A DNA stretch of 64,000 bases from Pezizomycotina sp. ARF18 (taxonomy: Eukaryota; Ascomycota), in assembly GCA_002224055.1 (NCBI GenBank), contig AZLU01000028.1:49262-113261 (forward strand). Direction: 5' to 3'. How positions within the stretch are numbered: position 1 is the stretch's first letter; every line of letters begins with the position of its first letter. Positions 12,623 to 24,306 of the stretch are shown here, piece after piece. The translations under genes and the position numbers were made by a program. Below the pieces are notes generated by a model. That model ran no database searches. It saw only the letters and a program-made list of their open reading frames with translations, and was not told where the DNA came from.

Positions 12623-13894
12623 ATTCTTTCTAAGATCTTTTGTCCTATTCGGATGAAGCGAAAGAGAAGTAGCTTTCTTTTGGCTGCAGCGTAAGAGGGA
12701 GTGACATCTCGGCTTAGGAATACAGGCAGCGATGTATCATTCTTTTCCTTTCGAATTCTTTACATTCATGTACTTTTAGATTCGTATTTGCATTTAAGGG
12801 TTGTACTATTATTTGATAGACAATAGATATTTGTAAACATTGCCTATCATTTCGTTTCTCCTATCTTGGATTTACTACCGTGAACAAACCTGCTGTTACT
12901 CCGCCAGTGATTGCTCTGCTTATCCTAATCTCGGAAGCGTCGGTCCTTCGACATCGAAACAAGATAAGTTTTTTCATAAAAGCGCGGCATAAACTTTCGC
13001 TACTTCTAGTGCAACGCCTGTAGCTCCATATACCGGGATTAGCCTAGTACACCGACCGGTGACACACTGCCGGTGGTGATTGCTCATTTTCTTTTCGTTA
13101 TAATCCTGCGATTCGCGAAGCGCGATCATCCGAGTCATCGAATCGATATCAAGGATCAAAACTACAGAATCCTGATCTCGTGAATTCGATACTGGTTCTA
13201 GTGACTGCCGTCGTACAGAGCTTGTCCTAAACCATACGTCAAGCTCTGATTAATTGTCGGCGTTGTGATTGTCTATTTACTGGGATCTCGCGGAGTTCGT
13301 CAACTTAAGTGTCCCGCTGCTTCGAGTGTTCTAGAAACTGATAGTAAAGCCGTCAATTGACATTAACTTAAGTTCCTTCGCTCGTCGGGGTTTTTTTTTC
13401 ATCCTTCTCTCGGCCGTTAAATCCTGAAGATCGTTCGCTAAATAGAAGGAATTGCGGTTACTCGAATGCTTTTCCTCCGGTTGCTTAACATTACCTCCGA
13501 AATATATTAAGAGACGCGACCGTCTCAACGCGATGTCAATTCTCCGTAATGCTGAAAGACGGCGCGACATTCTAACACGCTGTTCGTACGAAATTTTACG
13601 CTGTTTCAAGTCATGCACTTGCCACGAAACAACGCATCTTAACATTAACGCACGGAGCAGATAGCTTCAACATGACGTGCGCGCAGCTGTCGATCTCGAG
13701 CTTCAAGCCCGCGTTCATAGTATACATAAAAGCATCATGGGCCGTCAAGAATTGTCTAGACCAGTCCGATAGATCAGTTCGATACTGGTTCATTCAATCC
13801 GCGACAGACTCTTGATCCGCTCGAAATTTAATCAGACTATAAAACAAAGCCATCGGACTTCTGCCTTCAAAATGCAATAAGCCGAAACACGAAA
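12623..13894. other. Intergenic stretch, nothing recognised
   Basis: The 3' flank of the secreted-protein gene is AT-rich (12660-12850). A 104-codon basic open piece on the minus strand at 13645-13331 has no recognisable motif, and nothing supports it as a gene. Confidence 0.45.
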
Positions 13895-15039
13895 ATGACG
13901 TCAGAACTTCCCGGCCCAACGCGGCTTCATGTTCGCTCCACCTCCGAAAAGCCAAAAATCGAAAACATTGAAACCCGAAGGCTACCCAGGTTCCGTCGTT
14001 GTGCGACTCGCGCCCTCCATCATGCGCCGTACGGTAAATTTCTCCGGTAAACGCAACCATCCTCTTCCAAAGCCATCGATCCTGGCGTGACTGGAGTCGG
14101 CCGGTTGCCGCCACGGGACCGACGCGACGTCTCTTGAACCGGGCAGCTGGTCTACGTTGACGGCTTCGTTCACGCCCGCGACGACAGCTCCGTCCGTCTC
14201 CTCTTCGGCGTCATGGATGGGTACACACCGAATCCGCGCGCCTGATGAAGGAAGTCTGGAGGAATGGAACATGGGCTGAATACAGTATAGCTCCTCTCGA
14301 GAACGTCTTCCACTCAACGAAAACCGCCTTATTAAGGAGCTGGGATACACGATCGATGACCTGGCGTATATTACGACGCAGCTGATCCTTCGGTGGTCTC
14401 GATGATGTAGCCCTAAAGGCCGGTGAGCGCGTCCTAATTGCGCCCGCGACGGGCTGGTTCGGCGGTGGCGCCGTCATGGCAGCGCTCGCTATGGGTGCTA
14501 GCGTCGTCGCAGCGGGACGCGACACGAAGGCGCTGGAAGATATCAGAACAAGATGGATAAGGCATACGGCGCTGGCAGGGTGGATACCGTCCAGATACTG
14601 GCGATTCGGAAAAAGATACCGCCGCGTTTCATCTTTGTCCTCTTGATGTTTTCCTGGAGTTATCCCGCCGACGCAACCGATGCGAATTACGTCCAAGCGG
14701 TTGAAGTCCCTTGGGTACGAGGCAAGGGTCAGTTTCATGGGAGGGGTGATGCAGACGTGCTGTTCCGTTGGGCCATATCGTGTTTAATAATATACAGCTG
14801 AAGGGGAAGATGATGTACAAGCGCGATGCTATACTACGGTATATAAAGATGGTCGAGAGAGGGGTGCTCAAACTTGGAGAAAAGGGAGGAGTCGATATCG
14901 TGGGAAGTGGCCCTTGGATAAGTGGGAGGAGGCGTTGAAGAATCCTCTAAGCATCCGAGTTGGGCAAACTGGCATTGTTCCAATTTTAAGTGACAAGACT
15001 GGAACACCTATATATCCTGGAAGAAATGATCCGAACTAA
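13895..15039 (+). pseudogene. Medium-chain alcohol dehydrogenase (MDR/GroES-like), interrupted
   Basis: From an ATG at 13895 to a TAA at 15037-15039 the plus strand follows the full plan of a fungal MDR-type alcohol dehydrogenase of about 360-380 residues. In order it shows an N-terminal beta region, GVTGVGRVAATGP (about 14090-14130), LEPGQLVYVDGFVHARDD (about 14135-14190), a WRNGTWAEY piece (about 14250), and NENRLIKELGY (about 14310). The nucleotide-binding core is GERVLIAPATGWFGGGAV (14425-14480) with the glycine turn intact. The C-terminal part has IQLKGKMMYKRDAML (about 14795-14835) and LDKWEEALKNP (about 14915). Each segment is well kept but neighbouring segments lie in different frames, with at least five slips and a few stops. 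Several slips, such as near 14306-14313, are single bases missing from short runs. Members oxidise alcohols or reduce carbonyls with NAD(P)H in the cytosol. No partner genes flank it. Confidence 0.75.
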
Positions 15040-15184
15040 AACATGTCGAAAGACTGTTTACTTATGCTGCGTCTAAGAAGTATGACGATGCATGAAATGA
15101 CGAGATCTGGATCTGTATCGTTGTTAGACATGGTGTTTTATATACAAAATAATATAATTTTTCTCTTTACAATTAGTAAGTTCG

Positions 15185-16584
15185 TTACAGGTTGGGATCG
15201 TGTATGAAGTCTTCGTCAAATCTATATTGCTCCGACTCTAAGTAAACAGGATCTAGGAATAGCACTCTGAGCTCCTTCATTAATGCATTGCATATAGTTA
15301 TGGTGGCAGAAACTTCCATCAGGAGCCTCCTTGAAGGTGAAAATGCTCTTGTAGAGTCTCTTTCCAATCGGTAATATAATGAAATCCCACCTGAAAGTCC
15401 TTTTGCTCCCTGCCCTCTTCCGTATCCCGCTGGAGATACCACGATTGTTCTTTCCTCTTCCATCCCGAGGTAGTGAAACCCCCTGGGGGCGTTGTACTTC
15501 GAGTTAAACGGTCGACGCAGGTGCACCAGGCAGCCACCCGAAGAAACTTGCATCTTCGGCAGTGCTCTACCAACGACCTTAGAGCGCCCTCCATTACCGG
15601 CCAGGCTCAATATGAATCCCACTGTCAGCGATGAGATACCAAAGAGGCTACGACTATATCTAGCGCTTCTTCTAGCCATAAACCGTTGTTCCGAATTCAA
15701 CGGCGACGTGTAATATCCACCCCGCCCGTTCCGAGGGGAATATTCTGCAAGTTTCCGATAAAGGTTGAACGATCTCCCTGATCGTGAGGTACGGTGAAGC
15801 TACTCACGCCATCAGCAACAATGTGTAGCTGTAATCTTTCTAACGCTTCAGTTCCTTCGCTACTGATAGTATTAAGATACTCGTGAAAACCCGAAATACC
15901 GTGAGAATTCAACGCCTCTTGTCCCATCTGGGTACCTCGTCCGTATCTCTGGATGTTTATCGTGACAACTTTGGTATACTTCAAGCGCTCGTTTTGCGAC
16001 AAACCCCTGATCCAGGTGGTCACTTTGTGTGAAGGGGATCCACCATTGTGATAGCGTGTTACGTTCCGATATTTGATATTATCTTTTCGAAGAAAGGCAT
16101 TTCTCCCATTAGTTATTGGAATCTGAAGTGTGCCAATCACATGCGTTTTGACTGATACTCTTGTGAGGAAACAAGCCATGCTTGAAGCAGTATTCCATGT
16201 CTCTAGGAATCCAGTGATAAAAAGATACGAGCGAGGAGCCGAGGCGTTACGATCACGTTGAGGAAACGCGCCGGTCGAGGCGATTTCATGTAGGCCACGG
16301 TTCGATGGACGAGTTTCCGGAACTAATGACAGGAATTAACATGTATTTCAAGCAGCTCGAATCACTGTGGGACTTTCAGATAACGACGGAGAGAACAGGA
16401 AAATAAGACATACTACGTAGCTCAGTATCCAAGAGTATTTCGTTAGGAAGCATACGAAAGAGAGCGGGTGCTTCGATGCATTCGTTTTTACGGCGTCGGA
16501 CACTTTCGTTCGCGGTACAGCGCCGGAAGAATCAGCGAGGGCTTGCCTCCGACGGCCGATTCCAGAGATGGATATCTTAGGCAT
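15185..16584 (-). pseudogene. F-box-like protein remnant (minus strand)
   Basis: Near 16450 the minus strand reads FRMLPNEILLDTELRSM, an F-box-like start. Two longer open pieces follow, 160 codons at 16179-15697 and 171 codons at 15700-15185, which overlap slightly and lie in different frames. They carry spaced leucine/valine strands (TKVVTINI, LERLQLHIV) of the kind seen in the C-terminal half of fungal F-box proteins. The short stretch between the F-box and 16179 needs other frames. I take this as one interrupted gene; the alternative is two unrelated hypothetical genes. It is followed on the opposite strand by another F-box remnant at 17009. Confidence 0.4.
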
Positions 16585-17008
16585 TGTGAGAGCAATGATC
16601 CCAGGTTAAGAGTGGGCAAGGTCTGTGAGGTCGAAGTCATGCCCTGTTCTGTAGAAATGTATATATCATCGCGGTATCGTATGGTATAGAGTTATTCAAT
16701 AGACGAGGACGATACTTTGGGAGATAGCTCGCCCCGCTTTCAGCTGAGATTTATGCTCTCATAGTGTCGTGTTTTGATCTGATGCTCTGGCGTTACATTC
16801 CTTTCTCGCACTTTTTGAATCTTAGTCGCGAAGCCTTGCAGCCAACCCAAGCGAATGGGTACGCCGGCAAAATACTAACCGGAAAACAATTTGCGTCGCG
16901 TCGCGTAAAAGTAAATTTCCAACACAAGACGCGTCTGAGATCGAGCCTCAGCTCAAACACGAACACGCTGTCACTTCTGAGTGGAGACCACTTCATACCC
17001 GAGTCACT

Positions 17009-18744
17009 TTGCAGGGGCACAGTAACAATCTTTTTCGCTTCGATGTCCAGACCTCTATCGTATTCAAGTCCGGATATCGCCGTGGCCGCGATGAAGGGGT
17101 CTCTCTTCGCCATCTGCCCCCTGAACTTCTCCTCGAGGTCTTCAACCACGTGAGTCCCGTTGCCCGTACAAAATTTGCGAATGCTCCAAGGCGATTCTAA
17201 TGCTAAAGGTGAATAGTCGGCCGGTAAAGAACTAAAGATACTCCGACTCGTCTCAAGGCTGTTCAACGAGCTCATTACCCTATTTTCTTCCGCAAAAAGC
17301 TCGAGTTTTCCCTCAAATTACCATCCAACTACAAGTTCTGTCGGCGCACGGTTATTACTTATATACCGGTCGCGTGCGAGCCTGCAACCCATTGACGGCA
17401 TACTGAGGCCGAGCGTACTTCCCGCTCTGTAATCCGGGAGCAGCGAAAATGCTCGTTCTTCAAGAGCCCAGCGGCAGATCCAAAATTACCGAAGACGCCA
17501 GGTCCGACGCCGCGAACCAATCATGGGCCCATCATGCACGCCTCCGTAACGGTGTATTAGACGTCTGCCTTGCGCACGAATTAACCATAGATGCAAGACC
17601 CGAATTCCGTAATATCGAGCGAGCGGCTTCCGGTTATATCGAAGCCGCGACAAACCTTCGCGTGTTCCACTGTTACGTCGAGCGGGGCGGCTGGGACGAC
17701 CATTCCGAACCGCGGCGAAGTTATTGAAGGTTGTTTGCAGGCTATGTAAAGCGAGGGTATCGACTTCATGTCGCTTGTCGGTATCGGGGCAGTATGGCTG
17801 TGCATGATAGCCTGTCGGCTCACTAGCCTGGAGTTAGTGATTAGGAATTCTCTTATACCCCTTAACTCACTGGAGCAGTCGATTAGAGAGCTGGCTGGGA
17901 GTGCCCGCGTTTAAACGTACCGGTCCCCTACAAATCGTTTCTGGCGAGCAGCGTAAGTTTGATCTGATATATGTATCCTCATGTTTATTCACCTGGCTAA
18001 TCAACGGATGATCTGAAGCACTAGTTCACGATGAGGTCTCTGATAAGTCTAAATGCGTGACAATGTCTTGGGGCACGGCGCAAAATACTCCATATACTGC
18101 GGTGATCTCAGTGACTGTGATGTAGCATAATGTTGGATTCGCACTAAACCATTCAAATAGAAATAGGGCGATGTACATTTTTAGAGAGAAACATGGTAAC
18201 AATCCGTAGCATTTGGTTCAACTTCCACTAAAGGGATCAGATGATTGCGATGACACCGAAATATACTAAGTTTCATTTGAGAGGAATAACGTGCACATTG
18301 TATGACACTACACCAGGGAATATATACTCCAATTTTTGCAGTAACCGCCTCGATATCGACTCATCTATCCTTATATTACAACCAAGTGTTCGTTCGATTC
18401 GGTTGGCTCCAACATCTGCTAGTATAACCTAAGACAAGGAAGGCTTGTTGTGGTATTCTCTCGAGATATCGGCATCATATGGGTCGATTAGCTTCTACAG
18501 AAGGCTTGCCGACGCCCTCTTAAAATTTCTCACAGTGGAGAAGGGGTTTGAACTTCGCACTAGCGTTCGCTTGGCTGAGTTTAAACCCGCCGGTAGTTTG
18601 GGCCAATTTCTCCTATCAGTAGCCAATCTATCGCTGAATCGTCTAAGCCCTCAAATGTACATCCTAAACGGCTTAGCGAAGTGGAATTGCTCTATGGATG
18701 ATTTACGTCGTCATCGGTTAAAAACTAGTTTGAACCACTCCTAG
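17009..18744 (+). pseudogene. F-box protein remnant with a clear intron (plus strand)
   Basis: The plus strand reads SLRHLPPELLLEVFNH up to 17149. A 67-base intron follows (17150-17216, donor GTGAGT, branch TGCTAA, acceptor AATAG). The next exon continues in frame as KELKILRLVSRLFNEL. Together these form a textbook fungal F-box, which binds Skp1 in SCF ubiquitin ligases. After about 17280 the frame is lost and only pieces remain: LTSLELVIRN near 17820, and a 99-codon leucine-rich piece at 18445-18744 that may be the C-terminal end. The start codon is uncertain; the ATG at 17009 is simply the first in the open frame. The F-box and intron are intact while the rest is decayed. Confidence 0.55.
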
Positions 18745-18772
18745 GATCATCGGGTATTCATGTATGCGGCCG

Positions 18773-18872
18773 GGAAAATTTTTCCTGGGTGGCGTCCGAA
18801 GATGGTCATGTTAGGAGCCATGGGAATGTTAGAAGCTACTGATGCGCGTACTCTTGGTAGGAAAAATTTTCC
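18773..18872. repeat. Short element bounded by a 14-base perfect inverted repeat
   Basis: GGAAAATTTTTCCT at 18773-18786 is matched by its exact reverse complement AGGAAAAATTTTCC at 18859-18872, giving a 100-base unit. Each arm is itself almost a palindrome. It lies just past the end of the F-box remnant. It could be a tiny foldback or MITE-like relic or a structured 3' region. No target-site duplication is obvious. Confidence 0.45.
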
Positions 18873-19619
18873 ATGTCTCCACAGTTTGAGAAAGTCAAAA
18901 GAAATCGAAGGATGCTAGGGATTGCCATCATAAGGGAGCTCTATAGATCGGAGAGATTATGTGTAGAAAGTATACAAGTATATAAAAGGTCTCTGCTTGG
19001 AAGAAATGTCAATTCATCTCTCTTGTGTACCATCTCACAGACACGAAAGGGGGACGTCTTTAGCTCTTACGGGAAATATGAATTCGACAACAGTCAAAAC
19101 TCCGTCCATGATGACTCCTTAACCTAAGCATCCTGATCATGGCGAACGCACCTTATTCTAACATCTCCATGATCGATAGCGTCGGGCAGCAGTCCACGAA
19201 TCCGATGCAAAAGTAATAAAGGTTATAACGCCCATACTGTCGCCACAGGCTTCAATCTGGATCCTAAACTAGTCATAGTCTTACTACATGAATTTTTAAA
19301 GACTCTCCACATAATAGCGATGCTGCCGAGGCTCACAAGAAAGAAATTGCGCTTACCGCTCTTGCAACGGTTTGCTTCATAATCAGACTCATTCACAGGA
19401 AGTTCTTCACGGGTAAATTAGGAGTGAGGATTGGATGGTGTTTGTATCGCTGGTAAAGAACCCTATACGAAATGGAACATCCTGCTTGATCTTGTTATAG
19501 AACCTGAGACTCATGGGTCTGCCCTCGATCTTTAGATTATAACGATTGCTTCTATGTTCGCTATCCTTGCAAATACGTGGGAAGGTATGTTAATCCTTGC
19601 CATAGCCGAATTTTAACGT
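18873..19619. other. Intergenic stretch, nothing recognised
   Basis: An 84-codon open piece at 18873-19127 has no recognisable motif. The rest holds no feature I can support. Confidence 0.4.
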
Positions 19620-20640
19620 TTGAAGTTGCTAACATGTACGGACTTCAGGTGGAGCTTGTCACCATGTCTGGACTCTTTCGTACACGCAGTGGAAAAAGAA
19701 TTTCCTGGTAGGACTCCTGTGCAAGAAGGCTACTTCGATATACAGAATCTGATCTATTCATCTCAGTGGGTCTGGATTCTAGAACTATTCTTCGTCGTCG
19801 TAATTTGACCGTCAAGCTATCCTGGCTACTATTTTACTGGGGACTAGCGCCTATCCCATGGTTCCGAAGAGCCGTCAAAATCGTCGCTGCAATAGTAATA
19901 TTGACAAACGCCTCGATCGGGTTGCTCTTCTCTTCAATGCCGCCTGTCAACTTCTGGGATGACCGCTGTCTGCAAAATGTATTGCAATCGTCCCAGCGTT
20001 CACTGCTATCGGCATCCTGACGGTTATCGGAGATCTGCTTGTATTGTAAGTTCGCGCTATCGAGGGATTTGGAGAATTCGTGGAGAAGTATAGAGCTAAC
20101 ATTATCTCAATGCCAAAGGCTTTACCTATCCAGTAGTGATATATTCGATGAAGCTTCAAGTAAAGGAGAAAGTTGTGGTGATAGCTATGTTTGCGGCGGT
20201 TTATTGTATGTTGGACTACTCTTTCTTTTCATTCTAATACCTAGCGCTAATAGCAGCTATTCTTCACGCACAGAGCATGTGCCGCCTCCCTCGTCCGAAT
20301 GGAGTACGCTCGCAATTCGGCGACGCTCCCGATAGTAATTTCAAGGAATGCTACGCGGGCTTTTGGTCCCAAATGGAGCTTGTCATAGCGATCACGGTAT
20401 CATGCATACCGTCCATGCGTAGCCTTCTGCTTCGCTTCTTTCCTGGGCTTTTTGGGTCACGCAAACCGTCGCCAGCTGCTATACAGCCAGTTCTCTACCA
20501 ATGCCATCGGCCGCCTCGGCAAGGTGAAAAGAAAAATCAGAGAAGGTATTGCAACGCTCACAGCACTGCAGGAGACTGTAGATGTGGAAAGGGGCGCGGG
20601 AGCTGTTTTGTCTACTAGGTCGAGGCTACGATGTCTGTAA
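19620..20640 (+). pseudogene. PTH11-like (fungal rhodopsin-fold) membrane protein, interrupted
   Basis: Pieces in order match the conserved second half of fungal seven-helix PTH11/rhodopsin-domain proteins. IPWFRRAVKIVAAIVILTN (about 19855-19910) is the loop and helix after the family's LxxFYRRxF motif. PPVNFWDDRC (about 19940) matches the C-x-PV-x-x-FW motif, AFTAIGILTVIGDLLVL (about 20005-20045) is a helix, and KLQVKEKVVVIAMFAAVY (about 20150-20200) is the basic loop plus helix. FWSQMELVIAITVSCIPSMR (about 20365-20420) is the final W-x-x-x-E plus C-x-P helix. Two or more frame changes separate these. The N-terminal helices are not clearly found upstream of 19620. Family members are plasma-membrane proteins, and the founder PTH11 is a surface-sensing receptor of a rice pathogen. 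Ligand unknown. Confidence 0.65.
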
Positions 20641-22710
20641 CGACAGCACTGGGAATAATATTCAGGTTAATGCGGTACGGGAGTTGAGCACTACGCCGGA
20701 GGGAGCGTTAGTGGTTCGGAGGAAATATAAGAGACATCGATGTTGAGAAGGTGTCTCAGACAGATATAGAGGAACGAGAAACGCACATAAAGACCTACCG
20801 TTAGAGAATAATGTAGATGGCCACGATAATTTGTAGTAGTTACAGAAAGCTTCACGTACATTTACATTTAGAAGCCACTTCTAGGTTTCAGAAGAAGGTA
20901 TATCTGATCGGATGAGTACAAAAAAATATCTCAGTTAGTTTCTTGAAGTTTGCCTGCATCAAAACGTTTAACTCAATGTTCGACATAGGAAGTTTCCATT
21001 ATCAATCCAAGAACGTTCACGCGATAATGTTCAGAAAAGCAAAACGAGGAAGAGATGGTTATCATGATGTCCTTTTGCTCGTTGGTGGCGTTCGCGGCAA
21101 TCATTTGCCTTATTTTATCACGACGAGTCCAAATATCGAGTTACTGCTCTGGTTACTGATGCAATATCGCAAGGAACCAGAATCACCGGATTCCAATTCC
21201 AGAATTAGGAGAAAACATAGGTAGGCAAGGTTCGGCTGGCAATAGCGTTCCCGTTCACGCCTTCTATGTAATTACGCAATAAGAGTACCCATTATAGCCC
21301 GCTTCTATAGTTGTCATGTTACCATAGTTAGTTCCGCACTCTTGGGATTTGGGGTAAGGCTACCGGTACGTGTCCACGGCAGCTCCTGCCATGTCGTTCT
21401 TACTTTGATCACTGGCATGCTCTATGGTACTGATGTTTAGCGTAACATCACTCATAGCGTATGCACAAGGGGTACCTAGTATGAACTTGAAGCACGGTGG
21501 CTTCCTGATCGAAGTCTTTCGGATAGCTTCCGACGATAGCAGGACTTAGATAAATCTGGGGATTTTTCGACACAAGTGTCCCTCCCTTGCTCGATCTATA
21601 CTCTCGTGTAATGTTGCCCAAGAGAGAAATTCAGTCTGGAAGGAAACGCTCTAGGTTGGGTTCGGCGACTCAGACGGCTCCGTAAGGTTCTTGCGAGAAG
21701 GTTGCTTCGTTCAATCTGAATTAACTACCCCTAAAAACCCTGGCATACGAGATACGGTACTATCATTGTAGACTCTATACCTAGCAGGGGGGTTAGAGCG
21801 TCGCGTGGCATGCGGACCATTCCACTTCCTACCATAAGAAACTATTCCACCATTTTACTACTACTCCACGATCTTCGTGCTAGAGGTTTGATGGTGACGG
21901 CGACAAAACTAACACTAACGCCGATACACTCTCGTTGGAACTTTGATCCTCTCAATGTTATTCCTGGTTAATATTTGGAGGTCCATAATTATGTAGATAC
22001 CGAGCAAGCAGACTCGAGGCTTATATCGCTAAATGCATATCGTATAAGATCCCTCAGGGATACAGATTATAGTTAGTGCAGACAATAGTATCTTCATGGT
22101 TCGATAATTGAACATCGATATTTACGAGATCTTGATCCTGTAAGCGAATCACGGATGTATTTCCGCGCGATGTCTCCTGGAAGCCCAATATAGATTCCAG
22201 CGCCAAGGGTACTTTCAACCCTGCCGCTGCTCGCAAGCCACAGAACCCTAAATTCGGAGGTTTCATGCAGGTAAGCACTGGGGATTTAACGCCTACCGAG
22301 GCGCTTTGGCGAACGTGTAGCTAGGCACTCGGGGACTAGATCCGAATGCCGTCCAGAAGGGTTCTATTGGAGGCTACCAACACCGTGGTCGCGAATGCCG
22401 GTGTGATACCGTTGAGCAATTGTAGTGAGCGTATTCTCACGAACAGTTTCCGTGGACATACCGCAAGAGCAGCATGTTGAACGCCAAAGCTTCTCGTTAG
22501 CTATCGTAACTAATGCGTTGTTGCTTGAATGTCCTAATGATCTATTCAAGAAGACGAATTCCTATCTCAGCTTTCTTTTCTCATCATTGCATACTCATAA
22601 CTCTTCACCGTTATCCTCCGTTTTACGTTCCCATTAGCTCTATTAATCTACCAATCCCGGTGGAGCTCTCTCCTCAAGCTTTTCGATAAAGAAACCTTCC
22701 ATCGATTAAA
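20641..22710. other. Gene-poor stretch with possible membrane-protein scraps
   Basis: About 2 kb. One frame at about 21050-21120 reads a hydrophobic helix (SFCSLVAFAAIICLILSRR), and another near 21390-21450 holds a second one. They may be the remains of a membrane protein but no family is recognisable. A 74-codon minus piece lies at 22278-22054. The last part (22560-22700) is pyrimidine-rich and is probably the leader of the next gene. Confidence 0.4.
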
Positions 22711-23190
22711 ATGCACGCTACTTCCTTCCTCACCCATTGCTGCCCTCTCTGTCTCCGCCGTCCTCGCCAGCCCCGTTGAGCGTCGCGGAAACAACGATAT
22801 CAATAAGTGCTGCTAGCCGGAAACAACGGTTAGGACGCTGGTGTCAAGCTCCCTTCCGTGTGCACCGCAGCTGCCGACGCGACTTTTCCCTAGCACACTC
22901 CATTGGTGGAAACAACCTGGTCACTACCAGCCACGTTACACTTGGCCCGTGGCGCTGCTGCTCGACCTGCATGAACGACCGACTTGCGCTGCCCGGTCCA
23001 TGTAAGTATCATACCTCGGATATGATAGGAATGAAAGACTAGCTAACATTGAATGAAGGGACGATTATTGCAACCGCGCCTCTAGAAGAATACCGGTTGC
23101 CCCGCCGGCCAGCAGACCTTCAGCCTCTCTAGCCCGACTACCGGAAACACTACTTTAGTCTTCCATGAGGGTAAATGCAAGGCTCACTAA
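22711..23190 (+). pseudogene. Small cysteine-containing secreted protein with one intron, broken copy
   Basis: The ATG at 22711 begins a hydrophobic signal-peptide-like stretch (IAALSVSAVLASP) followed by a VERR cleavage-type site and an Asn-rich, Cys-containing start (NNDINKCC). A clean 57-base intron lies at 23002-23058 (donor GTAAGT, branch CTAAC, acceptor AAG). The last exon ends GCPAGQQTFSLSS ... EGKCKAH with TAA at 23188-23190. Mature length would be about 100 residues with at least six cysteines. It does not show the eight-cysteine hydrophobin pattern. The reading frame is interrupted; the individual breaks are not listed because a toxin or antimicrobial relationship cannot be ruled out. 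Confidence 0.5.
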
Positions 23191-24306
23191 GCGGGTTACA
23201 AAGCCAAAGCTCCTCTGAGAGTAGGCTTATTCGGATGCAGAGTTTAGACGAAGCTTGTGTACTTTTGGATACATGGAGTATTTGATATGTATGAGTTAGA
23301 CAAAGTAGACTAGATTCCTCGCCATTTTTGGATTCCCTTTCGTGTTTTTCCTCCCGCTACCATAGTCATGTATCTTATACCCAACTATAAACTTGTCTGG
23401 TTACAGCATCTGGTAGTTATTCATGGGCTCGAAAATCAAAAATGGCCGTTTGATTGATTTTGAATCTTATCTCCCCAATACACTAGACGTACTAACTGTC
23501 AGCACTTGTTCGTTATGATATGTTTAAGATCAGCATTACACATCTTCTAGAGTGAAATATCATTTTTAGAGCTTCGAATTGAGACCGAATGAGTTCTAAT
23601 TGAGTTCTAGAAGCTTTCTACCAAGCGACTGACTCTACGAATCATACATTGACTGATACGACTTATTGTCTTCTACAAAGGAAATCCCAGCACAGATCTG
23701 AGGCGCTTCAAATTGTCTCAGATGACTTCAACGCCTCTTTCTCGCTAAGTATAGACGGCCCAGAATCGTACAACTCCTCACGAGGTGTAGCGCTTAAGCT
23801 AACCGACTGGCATGAGATTTCAATGCCTCTTTTCCCTTGTGAAATCTCATTCTGGGCTATCTGGAATGTCGACATCGTTTCCATACTTGTCAGAGCTAGG
23901 CGAAATCCGGAGGAATGTGAAGGCCAGCGCCTTTGATTGGGCAGCGCTAGCGCCATCAATCATTCCACGATCTAGTCAGCCTTTTGCCCGCGCTGATGTC
24001 CAGATATTCATCGGCTCCATATTTGCCGACATAGTGATCCTGACTTCTAACGCAAACGGAAATCAGAACATCAAGTAAATCTCACTAAATAAAAATTTCT
24101 ATAAGGCTACCAGGTTGTTCGTATGTATAACATAATGGACAGGTCCTGTTGGAAATCGCGCCGAGGCAATTCCGTCAGGTTCAAGTTTGCAACATTTAAA
24201 TTTCGCCGGGGAGGACATCCTTCTACGTTTTCTCAACGGTTTCGACTTTAGGCTCCTCTTTCCAAGCTAGCGAGATATTTTACTTGAGTTTGACGTTGCG
24301 AACAGG
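23191..24306. other. Intergenic stretch with one unassigned open piece
   Basis: A 95-codon plus-strand piece at 23649-23936 overlaps an 88-codon piece in another frame at 23812-24078. Neither carries a motif I recognise. The remainder is AT-rich. Confidence 0.4.

Noticed and set aside
22711-23190. Hydrophobin assignment
   Set aside because: The eight-cysteine pattern with two CC pairs is not present.
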